A stretch of DNA of 64,000 nt from UBA11865 sp041570195 (GCA_041570195.1 JBFFWQ010000001.1:62001-126000); one strand, 5' to 3'. Numbered from the stretch's first letter, positions 26,589 through 36,294 are shown. Numbers and translations: made by a program. Notes: generated by a model not told the origin, from the letters alone.

Positions 26589-27698
26589 ATGATGGCGTTT
26601 GCTTCTGATATCCAGCGGCCGACCCTGATGCTCGATGAAACGCGAGCCAGGCGTAATATTTGGCAGATGGCCGACAAGGCCGCCGCCAGTGGCGTCCGAT
26701 TCCGCCCACACTTCAAGACCCATCAGTCGGCCGGGGTGGGTGAGTGGTTTCGTGAAGCGGGCGTAGAAGCTATTACGGTTTCGTCTGTGGATATGGCCAG
26801 GTATTTCGCTCGCAACGGTTGGTCGGACGTTACAATCGCATTTCCGGTGAACATACGCCAGGCACACGCCTTGAATGAATTGGCCGGGCAGATTCATCTG
26901 AACCTATTGGTCGAGTCCGTCGATGCTGTCACAGCTCTGGTCCCAAAACAGCGCTATGAGGCGGACGCATGGTTGAAGATCGACACGGGTTACGGCCGGA
27001 CAGGCATTCGGTGGGATGACCACGACACGCTGTTGCAAGTTGCGCGGGCGGTGGCTCAAGCAGACTCTTTGAGGCTGACTGGCTTACTTACTCATGCCGG
27101 GCACACCTATGGAGCAGGCTCACCTAAGAGGATCGTCGAGATCTACCGTGAGTCAGCTTTTCGACTGGGACGCGCTCGAGATGCTCTGGCCGATGAGGGT
27201 TGGCGGGTGCTTTTGTCGGTGGGAGATACACCCGGTTGTAGCATCGTGCCGCGGTTCGAATCGGTAGACGAGGTGAGACCCGGTAATTTCGTGTTCTACG
27301 ACCTGGCTCAACACTCGTTCGGCGCATGCAATGAAGACGAGATCGCGCTGGTCGTTGCCTGTCCTGTGGTAGCCAAGCACCGTTCTCGGTCTCAGCTGGT
27401 CATTTACGGAGGCGCTGTGCACCTATCGAAGGAGTCAATCCCAGGTGACGACGGCCGACCGATCTATGGGCGAATCGCGCTACCTGCTGAGCGCGGTTGG
27501 TCGCGCATGTATAGCGGCAGCACTGTGGCGTCATTGTCACAAGAACATGGAATCGTACAGGCCGAAAAGGAGCTATTCGATCGGGTCCAGGTGGGTGATT
27601 TGCTGATGGTGGTGCCGGTGCACTCCTGCCTGACGGCGAATCTGCTGGGCAGGTTCTTGACTCTGGACGGCGAAGTCATCGACATGGCCAGATTCTGA
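26589..27698 (+). CDS. D-threonine aldolase / D-serine dehydratase-like PLP enzyme
   Basis: 369 residues from the ATG at 26589. It has an alanine-racemase-type barrel with the PLP lysine at Lys43 in RPHFKTHQS, and a C-terminal beta domain. His345-x-Cys347 near the end (VPVHSCLTANL) matches the metal-binding pair known in D-serine dehydratases and D-threonine aldolases. It should thus act on D-hydroxy amino acids, using PLP and a divalent metal. I cannot tell which of the two reactions it performs. A longer frame to 26346 overlaps the reductase gene and is rejected. A weak AAGG site precedes the start. Confidence 0.87.
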   Translation: MMAFASDIQRPTLMLDETRARRNIWQMADKAAASGVRFRPHFKTHQSAGVGEWFREAGVEAITVSSVDMARYFARNGWSDVTIAFPVNIRQAHALNELAGQIHLNLLVESVDAVTALVPKQRYEADAWLKIDTGYGRTGIRWDDHDTLLQVARAVAQADSLRLTGLLTHAGHTYGAGSPKRIVEIYRESAFRLGRARDALADEGWRVLLSVGDTPGCSIVPRFESVDEVRPGNFVFYDLAQHSFGACNEDEIALVVACPVVAKHRSRSQLVIYGGAVHLSKESIPGDDGRPIYGRIALPAERGWSRMYSGSTVASLSQEHGIVQAEKELFDRVQVGDLLMVVPVHSCLTANLLGRFLTLDGEVIDMARF

Positions 27699-27798
27699 GC
27701 CGCAGTTGTCTGTCTTTCTTAGACCGGCCCCTATGGGCGTGTTACAATTGCTGGTGCCGAGGGCAGATACAAGAGAAAACAAATAAAGGAGTACTGGA

Positions 27799-28935
27799 GT
27801 GAATTTGCACGAGTATCAGGCGAAACGGGTATTTGCCCAGTATGGCGTGCCAATCGCGCGGGGGGAAGTGGCTTCGACACCTGACGAAGCCCGATCGATC
27901 GCCAGAGAGTTGGGCGGCCGGGTCGTGGTGAAGAGCCAGGTGCTCACCGGTGGGCGCGGGAAAGCCGGCGGCGTCAAGTTGGCCGACGACCCCGATCAGG
28001 CTGCTGAAGCGGCGGCTCAAATCCTGGGCATGCGAATCAAGGATTTCACGGTGCGCAAAGTCCTGATTGACGAGGCGGTCGACATTCGGGATGAGATCTA
28101 TCTGGCGATGTTGATCGATCGCGCGAAACGGTCGGCCATGATGATGGCATCGGCAGCCGGGGGGATGGACATAGAGCAGGTGGCCGAAGAAACGCCGGAA
28201 AAGATCCTCAAGGTTCATATCGATCCTATGATTGGCCTTCGTATATACCAGACCCATCATGTGGCCAGGGCAATGGGACTACGGAGCAAATCATTGCTGG
28301 GACAGTTTCACAAGCTGGCAACCGGGCTGTACGATGCTTTTCTGGGCGTCGACGCGTCGCTAGCCGAAATCAATCCCTTGGTGGTGACCGGCGACGAACA
28401 GCTGATTGCCGTCGATGGCAAGCTCGCTATTGACGACAACGCGCTTTACCGCCAGTCTGAGTTAGCGGCAATGAGGGACGTCGACGAAGAAACTGCGTCG
28501 GAGCGCGAGGCGCGCCAGAATGGTTTGAGCTACATCCAGCTCGACGGAGAGATAGGGTGCATGGTCAATGGCGCTGGATTGGCAATGGCGACGATGGACG
28601 TCATCAAGGCGTACAACGGCGAGCCGGCCAATTTTCTTGACATCGGAGGGGGCGCCACTACCGATAGCGTGACGGCCGCGCTGCGAATCATTCTGTCGGA
28701 TGACAATGTAAAAGCGATTCTTATTAACATCTTCGGCGGCATTGTGCGCGGCGACGAGGTCGCCAGGGGCATTGTAGCGGCACTTGGGCAGATAGAGACC
28801 GATGTTCCAATGGTGGTGCGACTGTTGGGCACCAATGCCGACGAGGGCATGCGCATTCTGTCGGAGGCCAATTTGCAGACCGCGACGACACTGACTGAGG
28901 CGGCCGACAAAGCTGTGAAGATCGCAAAGGAATAG
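27799..28935 (+). CDS. sucC: Succinyl-CoA synthetase beta subunit (ATP-grasp)
   Basis: A 378-residue protein, GTG start, AAAGGAG site eight bases upstream. It begins NLHEYQAKRVFAQYGVP, has the ATP-grasp glycine-rich loop (QVLTGGRGKAGGVKLADD), and the CoA-ligase C-terminal half with NFLDIGGGA and NIFGGIVRGDEVA. It forms the complex with SucD that interconverts succinyl-CoA and succinate with ADP/ATP or GDP/GTP in the TCA cycle. The length is near that of bacterial SucC. It lies 15 bases ahead of sucD, a standard operon. Confidence 0.97.
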   Translation: MNLHEYQAKRVFAQYGVPIARGEVASTPDEARSIARELGGRVVVKSQVLTGGRGKAGGVKLADDPDQAAEAAAQILGMRIKDFTVRKVLIDEAVDIRDEIYLAMLIDRAKRSAMMMASAAGGMDIEQVAEETPEKILKVHIDPMIGLRIYQTHHVARAMGLRSKSLLGQFHKLATGLYDAFLGVDASLAEINPLVVTGDEQLIAVDGKLAIDDNALYRQSELAAMRDVDEETASEREARQNGLSYIQLDGEIGCMVNGAGLAMATMDVIKAYNGEPANFLDIGGGATTDSVTAALRIILSDDNVKAILINIFGGIVRGDEVARGIVAALGQIETDVPMVVRLLGTNADEGMRILSEANLQTATTLTEAADKAVKIAKE

Positions 28936-28950
28936 CCTTTAGGAGTCAGA

Positions 28951-29832
28951 ATGAGCATTCTAATAGACGAGAACACCAAGCTGTTGGTCCACGGTATCAC
29001 CGGACGGCAAGGGATGTTCCATACGAGAAAAATGCTGGACTACGGAACCAAGATCGCCGGAGGAGTAACCCCCGGCAAGGGGGGGCAGGTAGTACATGGC
29101 GTGCCTGTGTATGATTCCGCTGCAGAGGCTGTTATGGAGACAGGTGCAAACTGTTCAATGATCTCAGTCCCGGCACGTTTTGCGGCCGATTCGATTTTCG
29201 AGGCGGTCGACGCCGGCGTCGACCTCATCGTTTGCCTGACTGAAGGAATTCCAGTGCAGGATATGTTGAAGGTTCGGGACTACTTGGACAAAAAGGACAC
29301 GCGCCTGATCGGTCCCAACTGCCCCGGACTGATCACGCCGGGAAAACCTGGTGTGCCCGGAAAAACGGGCACCAAGGTAGGGATAACGCCGGGCTCGATC
29401 GTCAAGCAAGGTTCAGTGGGCATTGTGTCTCGCAGTGGCACACTTACGTATGAGGTGATTTATGCGCTCAGTGCGCGCGAAATCGGCCAATCCACCTGCG
29501 TTGGCATTGGCGGGGATCCCATAAACGGAACTAGTTTTGTTGACGTGCTGGCTATGTTTGAATCAGATCCCGAGACCAGTCAGGTGGTGCTCATTGGCGA
29601 AATTGGCGGCGACGACGAGCAGCAGGCGGCCGATTTCATAGAAGAATCAATGACGAAACCAGTTATGGCTTTTATTGCTGGCCAGACAGCGCCTCCCGGC
29701 CGCCGCATGGGCCATGCCGGCGCGATTGTCGAAGGTGCCTCAGGCACCGCTGAGGCTAAGGTTGCAGCATTTGAGGCTGTAGGCGTTAAGGTCGCCAAGC
29801 ACCCGGAGCAGATTGTAGATTTCATGCAATAA
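28951..29832 (+). CDS. sucD: Succinyl-CoA synthetase alpha subunit
   Basis: A 293-residue protein with AGGAG before the ATG. It has a CoA-binding Rossmann domain (residues about 5-100, GITGRQGMFHTRKMLDYGT), the IGPNCPGLITPG segment, and the phosphorylated histidine region RRMGHAGAIVEGASG near the C-terminus. This histidine carries the phosphate during the sucCD reaction. The next gene starts five bases after its stop, so the membrane protein behind it is probably in the same transcript. Confidence 0.97.
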   Translation: MSILIDENTKLLVHGITGRQGMFHTRKMLDYGTKIAGGVTPGKGGQVVHGVPVYDSAAEAVMETGANCSMISVPARFAADSIFEAVDAGVDLIVCLTEGIPVQDMLKVRDYLDKKDTRLIGPNCPGLITPGKPGVPGKTGTKVGITPGSIVKQGSVGIVSRSGTLTYEVIYALSAREIGQSTCVGIGGDPINGTSFVDVLAMFESDPETSQVVLIGEIGGDDEQQAADFIEESMTKPVMAFIAGQTAPPGRRMGHAGAIVEGASGTAEAKVAAFEAVGVKVAKHPEQIVDFMQ

Positions 29833-29837
29833 GCACG

Positions 29838-32204
29838 GTGAATGATTCGAATGGCAGAACCCTTCGCCTAGATCCGGGCATTCTCGTCGCGCTGATTGTC
29901 TGTGGCCTGGCAATCTGGCCCTTTATCAGCCGTAGTTCACTACCGCAGGCCACAGACGCCGAGCTGCATATCTTTCGGGCCGCTGAGCTGGGTAGATTGC
30001 TCGAGGCCGGCGAGAGCTTCCCGCGATGGGCGCCCAATTTCTATTACGGCTTCGGCTACCCGATTTTCAATTATTATGCCCCGCTTTCTTACTATGTGGC
30101 TCTAGTCCCTGGCTTGTTACTGCAGTTTGACGTTGTAGATGGCGTTAAGCTGGTGTTTGTTCTGGGTAGTTTGCTTGGTGGGCTGGGGGTATACGGCTAC
30201 GTTAGCCGGATTTGGGGTCGGATGCCAGCCCTGGTAGCGACTGGTGCTTATGCATACGCGCCCTTTATCGTGTTTGTCGATCCTCATGCCCGTGGTGACC
30301 TGGCCGAGGCCTTTAGCTTCGCGATATTTCCACTGGCCTTGTGGGCGCTAGATCGTCTGCGATGTTGCCCCAAGGCCTGGAACTGGTTGATATCTGTAGC
30401 CCTGATTGCAGCCCTTACCCTGAGCCACAATTTGATGGCCCTTGTGTTCGCCGTGATCATCGCCGGTTGGAGTATCTGGCAGGAGCTTGTCTCGGGCGTG
30501 CCGCCGGCTTTGCCGGCGTCCTCAGACCTGGCGACGAGACTGGCAGGACGCTTGCTACGACTGAGGCTCTTCTTGGCACTGATAATTGGCGTAGGCGTCG
30601 CAGCGTTCTTCTGGCTAACCGTTTTCCTGGAGCGCAACGCTGTGGATCTGGGTAGCCTGATTGGTGACGGCGGAAATTTCGATTATCGCAATCACTTTCT
30701 GTCTCTTGAGGAACTGCTGTCTCCGCCGACTTTGCTGGATTGGGCCGCGACCGAGCCGGATTTCGTTCTTGGTCTTGGGACGGTGCAATGGATTCTGGCT
30801 GCACTTGGCGTGGGCCTTCTCGCGGCCGGCCGCGCACCAGGTCGCAAGCAAGCCGCCTTTTTCGCCATACTGGCCGGAATCTTGTTGTTTCTCATGTCGC
30901 CTGCTTCACGGTTTGTCTGGGATTTCCTGCCGTTTCTACCGTTCTTGCAGTTTCCCTGGCGCTTGCTTGGCCCGCAAGCTTTTGCCCTGGCCGCCCTGTC
31001 GGGCGTCGCTACGGCGGGACTGATGCGCTCGATGTCCTATCCACTAGCGCGCTGGATACCAGCCTCTCTGGTTGGACTCATCATGCTGTCCTCCCTACCG
31101 TTGAGCCAGGTGCCACCCTGGCCGGCCGATTTCGGCCCTACAACGGCCGTCAGGGTTTTGGAGGAGGAACTGGCCGGAAGATGGCTGGGGACGACGTCAA
31201 CTTCAGACTTCGTGCCGTCAACGGTGGACGCGATCCCTAAACCTGAGCAGGCACTGTTGGCTGACTTCTTTGCAGGACGGCCGCTCGACCGGGTAAATCG
31301 GGTCACGCTGCCAGAAGGAGCTGTGGTTCGATCGGAAGAAATCACCCCGCTTCACTTTCGCTACGACGTAAAGAGCGAAACCAGTTTTCTGTTGCGCTTA
31401 TTTCTGTTTGACTTTCCCGGTTGGGTAGTCAGAGTTGACGGTGTCGCAGTTGAAGCCGAACTCGGCCGGCCTGAAGGGTTCATCGTAATACCGCTCGAGG
31501 AGGGCCACCATTTTGTAGAGGTAATGTTCGTCGACACGGACGCTCGTGGGTTGGCGAAAATAGTCAGCACCTTCTTCGCCATACTGGCCATGGTCATTGC
31601 ATTCTGGCTTTGGACCAGTCGGGCGATTCTAACGGCGACAAGTGACCGTTCACCGCCCGTTTGCAGAGGCGGCGCGGCCGAGTTGCTCATCGTCTCGGCC
31701 GTTGCCATTATGACTTTTGGTGCCAATGTCCTGCTGCTGGAGCCCAAGGGATGGATACGTCTTGAGTCCGCCGACCTAACGGCAATACCAGCTCAGAATG
31801 ACCACTATGCTGAGTTAGGCGAGCAGATTGCCCTGATCGGCTATGACGCGCCTTCGACCGGTGCAAGCGGATCAACGGTACCATTTACTGCCTACTGGCA
31901 AGCGTTGCGGCCGCCTGAAGCAAACTACCAGGTGTTTGTCCACTTGTTGGACAACCGAGGTCAAGTCGTAGCCCAGTCGGATGCGCTAAATCCAGGTGAT
32001 TTCCCGACCAAGCGCTGGCCTACGGACAGGTACGTGCGTGACGAACATGACGTCATCCTGCCGGGCGACCTGCCGGCTGGCGAATATCAATGGTCTATAG
32101 GCTTATGGTCAGCCGGCGAGGGTAGACGTTTGCCGGTGGTGGATTCTGCCGGTTTGGTGCTCGGCGACAGCGTATATCTTCCAGGCCAACTGACGATAGA
32201 GTAG
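29838..32204 (+). CDS. PTPS-related polytopic membrane protein (6-pyruvoyl-tetrahydropterin synthase-related domain family)
   Basis: A 788-residue protein with a GTG start. About 10-12 helices are interleaved with the conserved first loop DAELHIFRAAELGRLLEAGESFPRWAPNFYYGFGYPIFNYYAPLSYY, written here only as the region at residues 40-86. This loop is the mark of the PF10131 PTPS-related family, GT-C-like membrane proteins of unknown reaction. The C-terminal region after about residue 640 is a soluble beta-rich domain (TVPFTAYWQALRPPEANYQVFVHLLD), a common companion in Chloroflexota. Despite the family name it is not a pterin enzyme. It starts five bases after sucD. Confidence 0.82.
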   Translation: MNDSNGRTLRLDPGILVALIVCGLAIWPFISRSSLPQATDAELHIFRAAELGRLLEAGESFPRWAPNFYYGFGYPIFNYYAPLSYYVALVPGLLLQFDVVDGVKLVFVLGSLLGGLGVYGYVSRIWGRMPALVATGAYAYAPFIVFVDPHARGDLAEAFSFAIFPLALWALDRLRCCPKAWNWLISVALIAALTLSHNLMALVFAVIIAGWSIWQELVSGVPPALPASSDLATRLAGRLLRLRLFLALIIGVGVAAFFWLTVFLERNAVDLGSLIGDGGNFDYRNHFLSLEELLSPPTLLDWAATEPDFVLGLGTVQWILAALGVGLLAAGRAPGRKQAAFFAILAGILLFLMSPASRFVWDFLPFLPFLQFPWRLLGPQAFALAALSGVATAGLMRSMSYPLARWIPASLVGLIMLSSLPLSQVPPWPADFGPTTAVRVLEEELAGRWLGTTSTSDFVPSTVDAIPKPEQALLADFFAGRPLDRVNRVTLPEGAVVRSEEITPLHFRYDVKSETSFLLRLFLFDFPGWVVRVDGVAVEAELGRPEGFIVIPLEEGHHFVEVMFVDTDARGLAKIVSTFFAILAMVIAFWLWTSRAILTATSDRSPPVCRGGAAELLIVSAVAIMTFGANVLLLEPKGWIRLESADLTAIPAQNDHYAELGEQIALIGYDAPSTGASGSTVPFTAYWQALRPPEANYQVFVHLLDNRGQVVAQSDALNPGDFPTKRWPTDRYVRDEHDVILPGDLPAGEYQWSIGLWSAGEGRRLPVVDSAGLVLGDSVYLPGQLTIE

Positions 32205-32226
32205 AAGGGAAAAGAGCACAGGTCCA

Positions 32227-32793
32227 ATGAGAGTCATCGGCGGTCAGGCTCGTGGTCATAAGCTGAAGCAAGTTCCAGGGGACAGTACGCGGCCGATCAC
32301 TGACCGGGTAAAGGAAAGCTTGTTTGATATCCTGGCCGACTGGGTTATCGGAACCAGGTGGTTAGACCTGTTTGCCGGGACGGGGCAGGTAGCCATTGAG
32401 GCTTTGAGCCGGGGCGCCAGAAGCGCGACGTTCGTCGACAATTCGCGGGCAGCCATTCTCACCATTCGCGAAAACCTGGCCCATACCAAATTGACAAATC
32501 TGGCTGAGGTTCGCCAGCAGGACGCCTTTGACTTCCTGGACAGTATGTCGAGCGCGGCCTATGATGTAATCTACGTAGCGCCGCCGCAATACAAGGATCT
32601 GTGGCTGGAAGCGCTCCAACGCCTTGACCGGGAAGCTGAGAGTATGTTATCCGTCGATGGTTTGGTGATTGCTCAGATCGACCCGCGGGAATTTCGCGTT
32701 GTGGAACTCAGTAAACTTGCGTTGGTCGACAAGCGCAGGTATGGCAATACGATGTTATGCTTCTATGAGCCGCTGGAAATGACGGAGAGTTGA
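32227..32793 (+). CDS. rsmD: 16S rRNA (guanine966-N2)-methyltransferase RsmD
   Basis: A 188-residue protein that begins MRVIGGQARGHKLKQVPG with RPITDRVKESLFDIL, both RsmD hallmarks. Motif I is WLDLFAGTGQVAIEALSRGA. The catalytic motif IV reads VIYVAPPQYK, in place of the usual DPP[FY], a variant I consider compatible with this family. It methylates G966 of 16S rRNA in the assembling small subunit. It follows the membrane protein gene by 22 bases, and its 3' end overlaps the convergent gene at 32763 by 31 bases. Confidence 0.92.
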   Translation: MRVIGGQARGHKLKQVPGDSTRPITDRVKESLFDILADWVIGTRWLDLFAGTGQVAIEALSRGARSATFVDNSRAAILTIRENLAHTKLTNLAEVRQQDAFDFLDSMSSAAYDVIYVAPPQYKDLWLEALQRLDREAESMLSVDGLVIAQIDPREFRVVELSKLALVDKRRYGNTMLCFYEPLEMTES

Positions 32794-33560
32794 ATCTCGC
32801 ATTGCCCGGCCGGGTTATCTGCCGAATCGAATACCGACAACCGGAACCGGTGTTCGCCTGGCGCCCAGGCACTTACGTCAACTCTGGTAATGATGTTGTC
32901 GATTACTGGCCTCGTCGCGTTGTCTACGGGAAGAGGGCTCCACACTCCGTTCGTCTGTGGTCCGTTGACTTCCAGGGTGAAATAGTTGAAGTCCTCATTT
33001 GTTGCGGTGCCGAAAAATGTCGCGCTGCCCGAGAGCACCGCACCATCGGGGGGTGCGGTGATGTTGCTGCCGGGGTTACAGGTCACGGGTGGCCTTGTTG
33101 GCTCAGGTGTGGCCGTGGTCGAAGTATCTGGCTCCAATTCGGCTCCTGGTTCGACTGTGGAGCCAAGGGTTTCAGGCGGCGCAGGAGGGACAGGCAGGGT
33201 CACCGTGGGAGCTATTAGCAGCGTGGGTGTGGGTTCTCCGCCGATAGGTGTAGGTGAAGACAGCGGCGTGACAAATATGTTAGGCGTTGGCGTGGGAGGT
33301 CTCAGCAACTCTGGCGGTAGCGTCGGCGCTACGCTGAGATTTACATAGGTCACGGCCGCGATTATGATGGCGAATACGAAAACAAGCATTAAGGAGCGGC
33401 CATATAACCGTCTGCCACGCTCTTTCTCCAGGCCAAATACGGCCCGCCGCAAAGCGCGACGCGAACGAATCAGCTCCGCCAAATACCACAGCAGCCCCAG
33501 GCCACATAGGATATAAATCCAGACATCATTGCGGATCAGGAAAACGTAGATTCTTTCCAT
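32763..33560 (-). CDS. Anchored surface protein with Pro/Thr-rich stalk and Ig-like C-terminal domain
   Basis: A 265-residue protein. Two N-terminal hydrophobic segments (about residues 13-30 and 57-75) are followed by a Pro/Thr-rich low-complexity stalk (about 77-160). A C-terminal beta-sandwich-like domain follows (about 165-262), starting at a conserved cysteine (VTCNPGSNITAPPDGAVLSG) and containing an APGEHRFRLSVFDS strand. Such layouts are common in Chloroflexota surface proteins; no function is known. The last 31 bases overlap the end of rsmD on the opposite strand. Confidence 0.7.
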   Translation of the reverse strand: MERIYVFLIRNDVWIYILCGLGLLWYLAELIRSRRALRRAVFGLEKERGRRLYGRSLMLVFVFAIIIAAVTYVNLSVAPTLPPELLRPPTPTPNIFVTPLSSPTPIGGEPTPTLLIAPTVTLPVPPAPPETLGSTVEPGAELEPDTSTTATPEPTRPPVTCNPGSNITAPPDGAVLSGSATFFGTATNEDFNYFTLEVNGPQTNGVWSPLPVDNATRPVIDNIITRVDVSAWAPGEHRFRLSVFDSADNPAGQCEIQLSVISSGS

Positions 33561-33657
33561 CGCCTAGCCTGACCTGGCACCATGATAGGGCGCATACGAT
33601 CCAACCGAATGATTCTGGCCGGCCCGTATTGCTAGATATCCGAAAACACTCTGAAGA

Positions 33658-34521
33658 TTAGGCTTTTTCGTCCTGGAGCTGCGAATATACCTGAGTAGTC
33701 GATATGTTCGCGTGTCCGAGCAGTTGCTGGACCTCTTTAAGGTCGGTTCCGCTCCCCAGGCGGTGCGCCGCAAAACTGTGCCGCAGTGTGTGGGGTGTAA
33801 CTTTATCGCCAAGATCGGCTTGATTTGCATAAGCCTTAATGATCAGCCAAAGACCCTGTCTGGTCAACTGTTGCCCGCGGTGGTTCAAGAACAGTGCGTC
33901 GACATCTTTGTCCTTAACCAAATGGGGCCGGCCGTTGTCAAGGTAATCGGCCAATATGAGTCGCGTTTCGGTATCCAAAGGCAGTTCGCGAGGCTTATCC
34001 TCTTTGCCGGGACAGAGTAACATCGACGCGTCGAGCTTCACATCCTCTACCTTCAGCGTCACAGCCTCGGTGACTCGCATGCCCGTCGTGTAAAGCACGT
34101 GCAGGAGCGCATTGTCACGCAGGTTCTTCGGACTCGACTTCTGAGACGGCGTGGCCAGCAGATGCTGGACTTCGTCCGCAGTAAGCGTCTGCGGCAAGCG
34201 TTTCTTCACCTTTGGCGATTCCAGCTTAGCCGTGGGATCAGAGTTGATCAGCCCACGCGCCAGCAGGAAGTGGAAGAACGACTTAATGGCCGCCGCCTTT
34301 CTGGCAACCGAAGACGCTGTGTAGGATTGATCTTTGAGATGATCCACATAAGCGGATACAACAGCAAAATCTACATTTACCCAGCTATCAATTTCCGGAT
34401 GTGCTGTCTTCAACCAGGTGACGAACTGCCCAAGGTCATTACGGTATGCGGCCGTCGTGTTATCCGAGTAATTCCGCTCGGTCTCAAGGAACTGTAAGAA
34501 GGCGTTCAGCTGGCTATCCAT
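33658..34521 (-). CDS. Tyrosine recombinase (XerC/XerD type)
   Basis: A 287-residue protein with an N-terminal SAM-like DNA-binding domain (about 1-90) and a C-terminal catalytic domain holding the full active site: Arg149 (TTGMRVTEA), Lys173, His244 and Arg247 (HTLRHSFA), His270 (LLGHANIST) and the nucleophile Tyr279. The size and motif spacing match XerC/XerD. It may be a chromosome-dimer-resolving enzyme or a general integrase. No dif site, attachment repeat or other mobile-element gene is seen nearby, so I favour the housekeeping role. An AGGAG lies nine bases before the ATG. Confidence 0.9.
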   Translation of the reverse strand: MDSQLNAFLQFLETERNYSDNTTAAYRNDLGQFVTWLKTAHPEIDSWVNVDFAVVSAYVDHLKDQSYTASSVARKAAAIKSFFHFLLARGLINSDPTAKLESPKVKKRLPQTLTADEVQHLLATPSQKSSPKNLRDNALLHVLYTTGMRVTEAVTLKVEDVKLDASMLLCPGKEDKPRELPLDTETRLILADYLDNGRPHLVKDKDVDALFLNHRGQQLTRQGLWLIIKAYANQADLGDKVTPHTLRHSFAAHRLGSGTDLKEVQQLLGHANISTTQVYSQLQDEKA

Positions 34522-34860
34522 CGCTTGATACTCCTGAGACGATAGCTGCTAATGAACAAGGCACGGTTTGCGTATAGTGATAGTGTATTCGGCAAGAGGA
34601 ACCTTTCATCTTATGTAATCTAACTGTGAGGCATTATAGCAGACTTCGATAGCACGTGGAGTGCGTAGACATAAATCATACATAAAGTTTGCGTGAATTC
34701 GCGAGCGCAATTGCGTATAGTCATCGAAGTGGATACTGGCCATGGAGCGTTCATATCGGGCGATTCCCTTCGCGTGGTCAAGTGGTGGTACCGGGCCACT
34801 GATCTGGTATCATTTGCTTCCACCGCATCGTTAATTTCGCGCGAACCGCAGGGAGGTATC
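34522..34860 (+). other. 339-base intergenic region between divergent genes
   Basis: No coding region is supported here. It holds the extended -10 box of the recombinase gene and the GGGAGG Shine-Dalgarno (34851-34856) of the COG2403-type gene. The A+T content rises around 34560-34700. I found no convincing plus-strand promoter pair. Confidence 0.6.
34633..34641 (-). promoter_or_regulatory. Extended -10 promoter of the tyrosine recombinase gene
   Basis: TGCTATAAT on the minus strand (TGn plus TATAAT), about 110 bases before the ATG at 34521. Confidence 0.4.
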
Positions 34861-36192
34861 ATGACTGGCAAAGAGCGCGTGATCATTGCTGGAGCGGCCG
34901 GCAGAGATTTTCACGACTTCAATACTGTGTTCAGGGATAACGAAGAATACGAAGTAGTAGCCTTTACAGCTACACAGATCCCAAATATCGAAGGAAGACT
35001 TTATCCAGCCGAACTGGCCGGCGAGCAGTATCCAAAGGGTATTCCAATCTATCCCGAGAGCAAACTCGATGAATTGATAGAACGATATCAGATTGACCAG
35101 GTCGTGTTTTCCTATTCTGATGTCTCGCACGAGCATGTCATGCACGTCGCCTAACAGGTCGCCGCGGCCGGAGCTGACTTCAGGCTCCTTGGACCCAAGA
35201 GGAGTATGCTGAAGTCGACTAAACCAATCGTTTCGGTATGTGCAGTACGCACCGGCAGCGGAAAGAGCCAGACATCACGCAGGGTCGTGACGACACTGCA
35301 GCGACTCGGATTCGAAAAGGTCGTTGCGGTGCGCCATCCCATGCCCTATGGGAATCTTGTGGCACAAGCAGTTCAACGTTTCGCTTCAATTGCTGACCTA
35401 GATCACCATCAGTGCACGATAGAGGAGCGAGAGGAATATGAGCCCTATATCGACATGGGCGCGGTGATCTACGCCGGTGTGGATTACGGTGCAATTCTAA
35501 GCAGCGTCGAAGAAGAAGCGGACATTATCGTCTGGGATGGCGGGAATAATGACCTGCCGTTCTTCGCAAGCGATTATCATATCGTGCTGGTAGATCCGCA
35601 CCGGCCGGGGCACGAACTGCGCTACCACCCAGGCGAAGCCAATCTGAGGATGGCCGATGCGGTGGTGGTCAATAAAGTAGACACGGCCGACAATGATGAT
35701 GTCGTCACGGTGCTACAGAATATTGACAAGGTAAACGTTCAGGCCGATGTCATACGGGCTGCGTCACCGATTCTTGTAGATGACCCGGAAGCCATCAGGG
35801 GCAAACGGGTGCTCGTCGTCGAGGACGGTCCAACAATGACCCACGGCGAAATGGCATATGGAGCCGGCGTTATGGCGGCGCGCTTCTTCCATGCTGCACA
35901 AATCGTGGATCCGCACCCCTTTGCCGTTGGCTCAATTGCCGAGACATTTGAGAAGTACCCAACCACAGGCGCTGTTTTACCGGCAATGGGTTATGGCGCC
36001 GAGCAGATAAGGGAATTGCAGGAGACAATCAATGCCACCCCGGCCGACATGGTCTTGATCGCGACTCCCATAGATTTGAGCCGCCTGATTGAGATCAACG
36101 TACCTTATCAGCGCGTGCGCTACAGCCTCCAGGAGATCGGCTACCCAACTCTGGAGTCACTGCTGAAATTGAGATTCGGCGCTCAATTGTAG
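34861..36192 (+). pseudogene. COG2403-type P-loop protein (cyclic 2,3-diphosphoglycerate synthetase-like), split by in-frame TAA
   Basis: The reading frame from the ATG at 34861 (GGGAGG upstream) to 36192 is continuous apart from one TAA at codon 98 (35152-35154). Before the stop: GKERVIIAGAAGRDFHDFN, a Rossmann-like N-terminal domain. After it, in the same frame, 17 codons lead to an ATG at 35206, then a P-loop domain with VRTGSGKSQTSR and VVVNKVDTAD. Related proteins are uninterrupted and about 440-450 residues long, so this is one gene with a nonsense codon. A single C-to-A change in a TCA serine codon would explain it. The rest is well conserved in frame, so the change is recent, a sequencing error, or tolerated by readthrough or by reinitiation at 35206. 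The family makes or binds phosphorylated small molecules with ATP/GTP; its role here is unclear. Confidence 0.8.
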
Positions 36193-36294
36193 CGGGTTAG
36201 GGGGAATGGCTTTCGGTTGGCGCTTATGACGGATGAGGGAAGCGGTCGTCGGAAGATGAAGCAAGTTGTGAGGACTGGGGCCAGTCCGGAAGAT

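Noticed and set aside
27241..27262. tRNA T-arm-like GGTTCGAATC
   Set aside because: It lies inside a well supported coding frame with no tRNA cloverleaf around it.
32790..33348. Plus-strand frames opposite the surface protein gene
   Set aside because: They are low-complexity mirror images of the Pro/Thr-rich stalk on the other strand.
33658..34521. Tyrosine recombinase as part of a mobile element
   Set aside because: No attachment repeats, phage or plasmid genes, or tRNA lie nearby; neighbours are ordinary chromosomal genes.
35152..35154. In-frame stop read as selenocysteine, given selA in the window
   Set aside because: The codon is TAA, not TGA, and no SECIS-like element is expected there.
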